NCBI GenBank assembly: GCA_002296285.1
Contig: DBHX01000014.1
Span: forward strand, 5,290 to 11,433
Length of the DNA stretch: 6,144 nt
Source of the DNA: a bacterium UBP8_UBA817
GTDB taxonomy: Bacteria > Margulisbacteria > Marinamargulisbacteria > UBA817
Direction of reading: 5' to 3'
Shown: positions 1-5,910 of the stretch, in pieces
Numbering within the stretch: position 1 is the stretch's first letter
How the letters are laid out: every line of letters starts with the position of its first letter
The notes under the pieces: generated by a model
Told to the model about the DNA's origin: nothing
Databases searched by the model: none
The model's input: the letters and a program-made list of their open reading frames with translations, nothing else
Position numbers and translations under genes: made by a program

Positions 1-1
1 T

Positions 2-3000
2 CAAGGTGGTGTTGAACACGTTCAAAGTACTGCTCATGAAACCATTCCTAAACCAGGCATGTTGATGCCGCCTGCAGGGTCCGTTGGCTCACCCATTAAC
101 CCTGGTGATCAGCCAGTTTTGAGTGCAGATTCTTTAGCATTTCATGTCCAGGGGGATGGAATTGGTGATGCATCCGAGGTAACTGATCATTTGTCTGCAG
201 ATTCTGAATCAGTGCAATTAACCAGAGTTTCTGACTCATTGTATTTTTTAACGGATGCGTTAACTTATCAACCGGATTTGGCGGTTTTATTATTGAATCA
301 AGATCAAGATCACATTAACAACTTGACGCCTAAGCAGATTCATCGATTGGCCGATGTGACGTCGTGGGTGAGTGATGCCAATCATGTGGTTGAACTCTAC
401 AAGAAAATGTTGCCCGATGATGACCAAGGTGGGTTTTCCCCAACATCTGTGGCATATCAATACATTCAATCGCTACTGTTATTTCATCCCAATGGATTTG
501 ATTCATTGGTGACTCATATGGACGATCGTACTCGTGAGTCGACACTTCGATTAATGGAAGCAATCATCAAGCAAGATCAGGCTCAACAAACAACCACTGT
601 TGATTCTGACATGTCAAAAAAATTTTGGTCGTACGTGTCATCTTTTAAACCTGCACCAAAAGATGTGATCAAGTTACCTAAAATACCGGATCAGGCGCTT
701 GAAAAGGCGATGTTTAGTTTGTCCGGGTACAACTTGGCTGCTTACGATTCATTATCGTTATCTCAACGCACAGAATTGTTGTCATTGGCATCAGGGGATT
801 TAAATGCGCCAACCATCAAGGGTCGTTTGAGGATTCATCCAAGAGGTAAATTAATGATGGCGTCTATTGAAGATGATGACCATGCTCGTGAAATCAAGGG
901 GCATTTGGCCATGGTTCGTCAAACGCTCCAAGAATCGGTGTCGTTTAATATGACATCGGCCTCTGGTCGGGTTGTTTCCTATGACACGCTTTCCCGAGAC
1001 ATTGCCCAATGCCAGTTGGGGTTATTTGACTATCAAGAATTGCGACCATGCCTGGAGACGCCTCCAGGGGGGCATGCATCACCAGATAAAACCCGACACC
1101 AATCCACATACGAGTCACTTCAGGCAACCGCAAGGGCCAGTTCCGGAGCCGACGTGCAAGCAAATTCATCCGAAGGAATTGGAAATATTGGGAACACGTG
1201 TTATTTCAATTCTGCAATTCAACTATTGCGCGTATTGCCCATTGGTGTATTCGATAGCGCATATGACTATCTCCAGAAAATTTCAGGGGATTCCATTGAG
1301 CACGGCGTAAACACCTACAGGCTTCCAGAGGCCACAAAAGCCATACGAGACAACACATTAGAGGTTTGGAAAAATTTATTGCATCCAAATCAAACAAGTT
1401 GTAACCATGAGGCGTCTGTAAGGACAATTTTAAGCCAGTTTCCAGAAAAGTTTCCAATAGGAACACAAGGTGATCCCGGTGAGCTAATAAATTTTGCATT
1501 TATGCAAGTCTTTTTACCGGATGCATCGGCATTTGAATCTGAGAGGGGTATTGACACCAACGCTCATGACTTTGGGTACGCCATTGAGTCAAGCACAGTC
1601 GATGTGTTGGACGCGGAAGGGGAGGTTATGGCAAGTACAACCAAACAAACCCCGGTGTGGATAAGCTCGGCGAGGGCGTCTGAGAGTGTGGACGAATGCC
1701 TTCCAGAAATATTGCCTGAATCCGAAAGATTAAAAGAAATGAATGGTTCAAGGTCCCTTAATGGACATTCGGTTGAGTCATTGAAACAGCGTAAAACCGT
1801 AACCATTCAGAGGGGGACGAACAATATAACGTTAAAAGATGTGAAACGAACATCATTTAATCGCAGAACCAATAGTTATGATAGAGACACGGCCCATCAA
1901 AGTGTCAATATGGACTCGCTACAAGCCGTTATTTTTCATTCGGGCACTGCAACGGGTGGTCACTATACCTCGCTTAGAAAAGTGGATGAGAAATATTTAA
2001 AAATCAGCGATAGCACTGTAGAAAAACTAACAAGAGATCAAGCTGAAACGTATTTAGCGCATCATGGTCATCAAATAAAAATGATCCTCCAAAATAATCA
2101 TGCTGATCCATTGGTTGATGAAGATACTCGTAATGTTGATGAAGCTGCGCATTCAGATGTGAGTGATGAATCCGTTGATGAAGCTGCGCATTCAGATGTG
2201 AGTGATGAAGAAGTCCATTCAATGGGTGCTGTTAAATCGGATGCTGATCCAGATGCTGAGGCTCGGTCAGATGTAGAACCTAAAGAAGATCCTCAACTCT
2301 GGTTAAAGGGTGTTTGCCAATCTCTCGTTGATTTAAAAAACAAAGAATCGGCCCATGGCATGCCGAATGGTGTGTTACTTCATCAAAAAGCGCATGACTT
2401 TTTTACTAAGCATAAAGAATGTATTAAAGGCGTTTTAAATGGCCAAATGCGTGATTCTCAAGTTGTTGAGGAAGCTTTATGGTATTTTGCACCATCGGTA
2501 GCGGCTAAATTATTGCCAAATGAAGATCAGGTTCGTCGAATTTCTAATCGGGTTCAATATTTGGTGGCGGATTCAATGCTTCGTCAACACGGTGGTGGGT
2601 ATCGCCCAGTATCTGAAATTACCACCCAGTTTTCATTGATTCCAAAAAGTACCATAGATAGTCGTTCAACCCTTCAAGATCGAGTGTTTGTTAGCATGAT
2701 GGATCAATTTAACTCGTTGTCAGCTCACCATAGTTTGGCCTCGGGGGCCCGCATGTTTGATGTTGTGGATGCCATTGTGTCATCTGATGTTTTACCCACG
2801 CTTCAATCGATTTCTAATGCGTCAGATTTTCCAAACGATACGGGTCATGTTCAGCAGTTTCAAGCGTTGGAAGTGCTTCAGCGCGTGCAAGGGTTTTTAG
2901 ATTCATTAATTGATAATGGGGTGGTTTTGAATAAACAACAACAACAGCGGTTTTTGGCCTTATTGGAGCAGTGTTCAAGTAAATTTGATTCTTCGTTGTA

Positions 3001-4849
3001 TCCATATGTAAAAAATAATGACAGCCATGCGTTTGCTTCAAAAATGCATGGCATCGAAAAAATTGTAGGACTTACAGGCATCCAAGCCTATCTGGCAACA
3101 AAATACGATCGCATGTGTCAAGACAACTTGTTTTTAAAATCTTTGAGGCAACGGGTGGATTTGGCCGTTCAAGAGTCAACGGGTGATCCGGCGGCCTCAT
3201 CCACTCCCGATGGTGATTCGGCGGCCCCATCCACTCCCGAGGGTGATCCGGCGGCCTCATCCACTCCCGATGGTGATTCGGCGGCCTCATCCACTCCCGA
3301 GGGTGATTCGGCGGCCTCATCCATTCCCGAGGGTGATTCGGCGGCCTCATCCACTCCCGAGGGTGATTCGGCGGCCTCATCCACTCCCGATTGGATCAGC
3401 AAATTACGACAATTTCGACATCAAAAGACTCAGTTTTTTAACCCTGAAGATTTTGTTTCAAACATGACGGCATTGCACCAGTTCTCACCGGGTGATTTCA
3501 ATGAGGCCTGTGTTGAATTGGGTCGATTGGATTCATCAATAAGAGATCCAATTATTGACCAATTGGTTACCCAGATTTCTTTTAAATGTGATGACAATCA
3601 GGCGAAAATGATGCACAAATTGCTTTTTTCAATGCATGAGGACCATAAACATCCACGTTTCTTACGTGATTTTATGACAAGGCTCAATGAAATATCGGGT
3701 TTTAAAACCAGTAGTGGGTTATTTTATAGGGGGAGATTTGAAGTATTCTTAACGCAAGCTCCGTTGTTGAGGAATGATCGCTTAACTGAACTGCAATCTT
3801 ATTTTGTTAAACAATTTCGAGAAGAATTTTATGTGTCGCAACAGTCCATAAGAAATCAGACCATGACACTTGAAAAATACTTTGGACGAGCGTTAAATAA
3901 AGAGGCGGTATCGAATTTAATTTATTGTGTTGTTCGGTCTCGCATCCCTGAAAAAAAATCCGCGGGTTGGATGATGGTGGCTCAGCTACTCTCTGAGCAT
4001 GAAGGAAAACAAACGCGTGCTCAAAAAGCCCAGTTGGTGCAATATGTGATTCATGAACTTATGAAGCATTCGCCACCTGCTAAGTTAAATGAGAATATTC
4101 AGTGTTTGTTGAAACATGTCCCAGCCTCCAATCAGGAGGGGGTCCGTGCTGAAATTTCACATTACTTTAAAGGTAAAACGTTTGTGAAACCGACGAACTT
4201 TAAACTTGAATCGTGTAAACTGAACTTTAAATTTAAAGAATTTAACTTTCGTGGTAAACCGGTTCCTAGACCGACTTGGGGTTCTGTTTCTCGTGGGATG
4301 TCTCAGTTTTTTGGGCGTGAGCATACCACAACATCGTATTCATCCGATCCGAATCATGGTCATTATCAAAATCTGTTATATCAAACCATAGAAGCAATAA
4401 AAAAGCCGGCTTCACCTGAAAATAAAGAGGCAAATGAACGCTTATTGGCGCATTTAATTATTCAAGCCGCAAGTCATAAAGGGTCAGAAGATCAATTGAA
4501 TGGCTACATTGGTTCTTTAAGTCCAGATGACCAGTACACTTTGGCCAAGAAATGCGAGTTACTCATATCTGAAGCACAATTGGAGTCACTAAAAAAAGCG
4601 TATACGGATAAACCATTTGGAAAGTTTGTTCGGCTAATGCGTTTGTCTGGCGCCAAACAAACGCATTTAAGGGCCCAGTTGGTGAAGGCAAGCATGGTTC
4701 AAAAAATTAAGACCGATGATGTCATGTTGAAATCGATTTTTAACGTTATGGTGGATTATGCCAAATATGCACGGAATTTTGAAAATGGCAGCCGAACCAC
4801 GACGTTTTCTGTGTCCCATGTTAATTCTTCATTAAGTATTGGTGGGTGA
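2..4849 (+). CDS. Giant USP-family (peptidase C19) deubiquitinase-like protein, 5' end outside the window
   Basis: Predicted cysteine protease removing ubiquitin or a ubiquitin-like protein from targets, probably in a eukaryotic host cell. The frame is open from base 2, giving 19 extra codons before the ATG at 59. That ATG has no Shine-Dalgarno sequence, so the real start is probably upstream and the CDS is partial. Residues 1-340 are polar and mostly helical-looking, with no family recognised. Residues 373-680 carry the USP core: Cys box GNTCYFNS with C381 and N376, QGDPGEL at 470-476, and GGHYTS with H635, followed by ISDSTV at 649-654. An acidic duplicated linker follows (693-717), then a helical region, a 70-residue repeat linker (1042-1111), and a roughly 480-residue C-terminal region of unknown family. 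The protein is far longer than the USP core alone. No signal peptide or membrane segment is visible, but the N-terminus is missing. Secretion through a specialised system is inferred from the domain; I recognise no secretion signal. The USP assignment is firm; activity and target are not shown. Confidence 0.88.
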   Translation, partial: QGGVEHVQSTAHETIPKPGMLMPPAGSVGSPINPGDQPVLSADSLAFHVQGDGIGDASEVTDHLSADSESVQLTRVSDSLYFLTDALTYQPDLAVLLLNQDQDHINNLTPKQIHRLADVTSWVSDANHVVELYKKMLPDDDQGGFSPTSVAYQYIQSLLLFHPNGFDSLVTHMDDRTRESTLRLMEAIIKQDQAQQTTTVDSDMSKKFWSYVSSFKPAPKDVIKLPKIPDQALEKAMFSLSGYNLAAYDSLSLSQRTELLSLASGDLNAPTIKGRLRIHPRGKLMMASIEDDDHAREIKGHLAMVRQTLQESVSFNMTSASGRVVSYDTLSRDIAQCQLGLFDYQELRPCLETPPGGHASPDKTRHQSTYESLQATARASSGADVQANSSEGIGNIGNTCYFNSAIQLLRVLPIGVFDSAYDYLQKISGDSIEHGVNTYRLPEATKAIRDNTLEVWKNLLHPNQTSCNHEASVRTILSQFPEKFPIGTQGDPGELINFAFMQVFLPDASAFESERGIDTNAHDFGYAIESSTVDVLDAEGEVMASTTKQTPVWISSARASESVDECLPEILPESERLKEMNGSRSLNGHSVESLKQRKTVTIQRGTNNITLKDVKRTSFNRRTNSYDRDTAHQSVNMDSLQAVIFHSGTATGGHYTSLRKVDEKYLKISDSTVEKLTRDQAETYLAHHGHQIKMILQNNHADPLVDEDTRNVDEAAHSDVSDESVDEAAHSDVSDEEVHSMGAVKSDADPDAEARSDVEPKEDPQLWLKGVCQSLVDLKNKESAHGMPNGVLLHQKAHDFFTKHKECIKGVLNGQMRDSQVVEEALWYFAPSVAAKLLPNEDQVRRISNRVQYLVADSMLRQHGGGYRPVSEITTQFSLIPKSTIDSRSTLQDRVFVSMMDQFNSLSAHHSLASGARMFDVVDAIVSSDVLPTLQSISNASDFPNDTGHVQQFQALEVLQRVQGFLDSLIDNGVVLNKQQQQRFLALLEQCSSKFDSSLYPYVKNNDSHAFASKMHGIEKIVGLTGIQAYLATKYDRMCQDNLFLKSLRQRVDLAVQESTGDPAASSTPDGDSAAPSTPEGDPAASSTPDGDSAASSTPEGDSAASSIPEGDSAASSTPEGDSAASSTPDWISKLRQFRHQKTQFFNPEDFVSNMTALHQFSPGDFNEACVELGRLDSSIRDPIIDQLVTQISFKCDDNQAKMMHKLLFSMHEDHKHPRFLRDFMTRLNEISGFKTSSGLFYRGRFEVFLTQAPLLRNDRLTELQSYFVKQFREEFYVSQQSIRNQTMTLEKYFGRALNKEAVSNLIYCVVRSRIPEKKSAGWMMVAQLLSEHEGKQTRAQKAQLVQYVIHELMKHSPPAKLNENIQCLLKHVPASNQEGVRAEISHYFKGKTFVKPTNFKLESCKLNFKFKEFNFRGKPVPRPTWGSVSRGMSQFFGREHTTTSYSSDPNHGHYQNLLYQTIEAIKKPASPENKEANERLLAHLIIQAASHKGSEDQLNGYIGSLSPDDQYTLAKKCELLISEAQLESLKKAYTDKPFGKFVRLMRLSGAKQTHLRAQLVKASMVQKIKTDDVMLKSIFNVMVDYAKYARNFENGSRTTTFSVSHVNSSLSIGG
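1047..1076. repeat. Imperfect inverted repeat just before the USP domain
   Basis: Left arm 1047-1057 (CATGCCTGGAG), 4-base loop 1058-1061, right arm CTCCAGG at 1062-1068 and CATG at 1073-1076. The arms pair over 11 bases except for a four-G bulge at 1069-1072. It lies inside the coding sequence, about 100 bp before the Cys box and close to where codon usage changes. There is no T-tract, so it is not a terminator. It may be chance or a relic of an insertion. Confidence 0.5.
1175..2098 (+). other. USP catalytic domain (peptidase C19) within the giant protein
   Basis: The domain opens with G-I-G-N-I-G-N-T-C-Y (residues 373-382). The nucleophile is C381 (codon 1199-1201), and N376, five residues before it, sits at the usual oxyanion-hole position. 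Q470-G-D-P-G-E-L matches the QQDAxEFL box. R578-K-T-V-T-I-Q-R stands where USPs have their L-x-I-x-L-K-R-F strand, but is divergent. F-H-S-G followed by G-G-H-Y-T-S gives the general base H635 (codon 1961-1963). In Y-L-K-I-S-D-S-T-V (646-654) the third triad position falls on S650 rather than Asp or Asn. The Cys-to-His distance is 254 residues, short for a USP, and contains no CxxC pairs, so the zinc ribbon of the fingers is absent. Domain identity is clear; the exact C-terminal edge is approximate. Confidence 0.9.
2135..2209 (+). repeat. Exact 36-bp direct duplication (39-bp period) encoding an acidic linker
   Basis: Two identical 36-base copies lie at 2135-2170 and 2174-2209, separated by the single codon TCC. 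Each encodes V-D-E-A-A-H-S-D-V-S-D-E (residues 693-704 and 706-717). The surrounding stretch (about 685-760) is rich in Asp, Glu and Ser and looks disordered. It directly follows the USP core and probably acts as a flexible tether. Complete identity indicates a recent duplication; the 39-bp period preserves the frame. Confidence 0.95.
3181..3390 (+). repeat. Coding minisatellite, seven 30-bp tandem copies
   Basis: Seven head-to-tail 30-base units begin at 3181, 3211, 3241, 3271, 3301, 3331 and 3361. Each encodes a ten-residue unit of the form G-D-(S/P)-A-A-(S/P)-S-(T/I)-P-(D/E), residues 1042-1111. Copies 1 and 3 are identical and copies 2 and 4 differ at one base, so 3181-3240 and 3241-3300 are a 60-bp duplication (59 of 60 bases match). 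Copies 6 and 7 are identical, and copy 5 differs from them by one base. The array is about 63% GC in an AT-richer gene. The encoded stretch is small, polar and proline-containing, typical of a disordered spacer between folded regions. Copy number is likely to vary between strains without breaking the frame. Confidence 0.97.
4196..4249 (+). repeat. Degenerate 27-bp repeat encoding alternating Phe/Lys strands
   Basis: AACTTTAAA occurs at 4196-4204 and again at 4223-4231, a 27-base (nine-codon) offset. The encoded peptide (residues 1380-1397) begins N-F-K-L-E-S-C-K-L and continues N-F-K-F-K-E-F-N-F, alternating hydrophobic and charged residues as in an amphipathic beta strand or hairpin. It stands out in a region that otherwise looks helical. 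Only two degenerate copies are visible and no family is recognised. Confidence 0.5.
4636..4667. repeat. Near-perfect 32-bp palindrome inside the coding sequence
   Basis: The two 16-base halves, centred between 4651 and 4652, are reverse complements except for the pair 4647 (C) / 4656 (A). The left half is AATGCGTTTGTCTGGC. The segment is translated (around M-R-L-S-G-A-K-Q-T-H) in the last 210 bp of the giant gene. No T-tract follows, so it is not an intrinsic terminator. It could be a small mobile palindromic element, a protein binding site, or an mRNA hairpin. Confidence 0.85.
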
Positions 4850-5139
4850 TGATGGTGTATAATTTAAAAATGATGGATATTGTGATTTTAAGTTTTTTTT
4901 TGTTATTGTTTTGTTGTTTTGTTTGGGTCGAGTTTCTACGATTTAAATCACAACGTCGCCAGCTTGATCAGGCCAAAGCCCATGGATTAAAAGCCATTGA
5001 GGAGTATCAAAAATCAAATCATGGGGATGTGGCTATGGTTGAAAAAGAGATGGTTCAGCGAATTAAAGCTCGTGAATTAAAATCAGCCATCAAGGATGCC
5101 GAACAAGAATCAACCGATACCCATCAAAATGATGCTTAA
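4849..5139 (+). CDS. Small single-pass membrane protein of unknown function
   Basis: I do not recognise a family. With the ATG at 4849 the protein has 96 residues. One strongly hydrophobic segment lies near the N-terminus (about residues 9-28, I-V-I-L-S-F-F-L-L-L-F onward), followed at once by basic residues R-F-K-S-Q-R-R. This favours a signal-anchor with the C-terminal part in the cytoplasm. The remaining roughly 65 residues are highly charged, helical-looking and possibly coiled coil, ending in a polar tail. The start is ambiguous: GTG 4846, ATG 4849 and ATG 4852 are all in frame. I prefer 4849 because it overlaps the USP stop by one base (TGATG), which allows translational coupling, and GGTGG at 4841-4845 could serve as a weak ribosome binding site. 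Coupling suggests co-expression with the USP protein; a role as its partner is speculation. Confidence 0.75.
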   Translation: MMVYNLKMMDIVILSFFLLLFCCFVWVEFLRFKSQRRQLDQAKAHGLKAIEEYQKSNHGDVAMVEKEMVQRIKARELKSAIKDAEQESTDTHQNDA

Positions 5140-5182
5140 TGCGCTTGATTTATTTGTCAATTCAAATTAAAGTTTTACAGTC

Positions 5183-5536
5183 ATGGAATTTATATTGATT
5201 TCTGCTTTATCAATGCGTGTGCTGATGGATGTTTGTTTTAAATTATCTGTGCAAAATGTCCAATTTGAATCAGCCAGAGGTGCATGGAACTCATTTAAGC
5301 AGGTGGTATTCAATTGGGCGTTTTTGGTGGCCGTAACAACGGCCGGTCTCAATTTTTTATTGTGGATGATGGTGTTGTCTCATTATGATTTGAGTTTTGC
5401 ATATCCGCTGTTTGGTGTTTGCTTTGCGTTGATTATGATTAGTGGGAAACTGTTTTTTGGTGAAACATTGGATCGCTATAAGATGGTTGGTATCGGGTTT
5501 ATTTTACTCAGTTCATTGGTATTGGTGATTGGATGA
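5183..5536 (+). CDS. Four-helix small DMT/EamA-type (SMR-like) membrane protein, first of a pair
   Basis: The 117-residue protein has four predicted membrane helices (about 2-22, 44-64, 70-88, 100-117), the size and layout of small multidrug resistance or ArnE/ArnF-type half transporters. The stretch L-S-F-A-Y-P-L-F-G-V (70-79), then G-E-T-L (93-96) and a final helix starting near G103, match the conserved EamA/SMR pattern. The position equivalent to the EmrE proton-coupling Glu14 falls on Arg12 in my alignment, so a classic quaternary-ammonium pump is unlikely. ATG 5183 is the only ATG after the in-frame stop at 5168-5170; no good Shine-Dalgarno sequence precedes it. The 43-bp gap upstream (5140-5182) is AT-rich, with no promoter or terminator I can defend. 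Its end overlaps the next gene by four bases, suggesting a heterodimer as in ArnE/ArnF or MdtI/MdtJ. Substrate unknown. Confidence 0.85.
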   Translation: MEFILISALSMRVLMDVCFKLSVQNVQFESARGAWNSFKQVVFNWAFLVAVTTAGLNFLLWMMVLSHYDLSFAYPLFGVCFALIMISGKLFFGETLDRYKMVGIGFILLSSLVLVIG

Positions 5537-5910
5537 AACAGATTCTATTTTTTATTTTAGCCCCAATTATTTTTAGTGTGATTGGTGAGTTCTTATTAAA
5601 AATGAGTGTGGATGGTTTGCCCATCGGATTTGATGTGGCGAGTTTGTTCCTTATTGTATCCAACCCGACAATTGTGACGGGTATCTTTTTGATATGTGCT
5701 TCGGCGTTGCTGTGGATTGTTGGCATGAGTAAATTTCAATTGTCGTTTATGTATCCATTTTTAAGTCTAAATTATGTTATTATCATTGTTGGTTCTGAGT
5801 TTATCTTAAAAGAAAATGTGCAATTGAATCGCTATGTATCAATTTTATTAATTATTATCGGTTTGGTGATTATTTCACGAAGTCAAAATGTCAAAGTAAA
5901 GGAGTCATAA
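5533..5910 (+). CDS. Four-helix small DMT/EamA-type (SMR-like) membrane protein, second of the pair
   Basis: This 125-residue protein has four predicted helices (about 4-25, 46-65, 70-91, 100-116) and a short basic, polar tail. L-S-F-M-Y-P-F-L-S-L (70-79) aligns with the same positions of the preceding gene, so the two are paralogues. The first helix has V-I-G-E-F-L-L-K (16-23), which lines up with V-I-G-T-T-L-M-K of EmrE; by that alignment EmrE Glu14 is Ser15 here, while Glu19 sits in the helix at a different position. Start and upstream stop overlap as ATGA, so translation is probably coupled. The likely role is one subunit of a heteromeric flippase or exporter in the inner membrane. An undecaprenyl-linked sugar flippase like ArnE/ArnF is one option, but no sugar-modification genes are in view. 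Substrate unknown. Confidence 0.86.
   Translation: MKQILFFILAPIIFSVIGEFLLKMSVDGLPIGFDVASLFLIVSNPTIVTGIFLICASALLWIVGMSKFQLSFMYPFLSLNYVIIIVGSEFILKENVQLNRYVSILLIIIGLVIISRSQNVKVKES
5898..5904 (+). promoter_or_regulatory. Ribosome binding site for the aminotransferase gene
   Basis: AAAGGAG lies five bases before the ATG at 5910, inside the last codons of the upstream transporter gene. It is the only strong Shine-Dalgarno sequence among the starts in this window and fixes the aminotransferase start. Confidence 0.88.

Larger units (their letters stand above)
4007..4684 (+). repeat. Short dispersed coding repeat in the C-terminal region (4007-4039 and 4655-4684)
   Basis: Two segments 648 bp apart share AAACAAACGC at the start and GCCCAGTTGGTG at the end, both in the same reading frame. 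They encode K-Q-T-R-A-Q-K-A-Q-L-V and K-Q-T-H-L-R-A-Q-L-V, differing by one codon in length. Both sit in helical-looking stretches, so they may be remnants of a repeated helical module. The similarity is short and could be chance. Confidence 0.4.

Noticed and set aside
945..1499. Overlapping open frames on both strands (972-1310 plus; 945-1169 and 1206-1499 minus).
   Set aside because: They lie inside the USP-coding frame, which has clear catalytic motifs. Their products look like shadow translations with no recognisable domain.
3181..3390. Regular 30-bp repeats resembling a CRISPR array.
   Set aside because: Units are contiguous with no unique spacers, are translated in frame, and have no cas genes nearby.
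3072..3467. Long open frames on both strands across the 30-bp repeat array, including proline/arginine-rich peptides.
   Set aside because: A repeat length divisible by three with no stop in several frames keeps these frames open automatically. They lack start signals, and the giant CDS explains the region.
4636..4667. Palindrome considered as an intrinsic terminator.
   Set aside because: It lies about 180 bp before the stop codon, inside the translated sequence, and no run of T follows it.
4849..5139. Small membrane protein considered as a CcmD-like heme exporter subunit.
   Set aside because: Only the general layout (N-terminal helix, charged tail) fits, and no cytochrome c maturation genes are nearby.
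5140..5182. AT-rich gap considered as a promoter, with TTGATT or TTGTCA as a -35 element.
   Set aside because: No acceptable -10 hexamer lies at a proper distance from either candidate.
5183..5910. Pair considered as quaternary-ammonium resistance (EmrE/Qac type) pumps.
   Set aside because: The essential first-helix glutamate is not at its expected position in either protein by my alignment, so a specific drug-resistance call is not supported.
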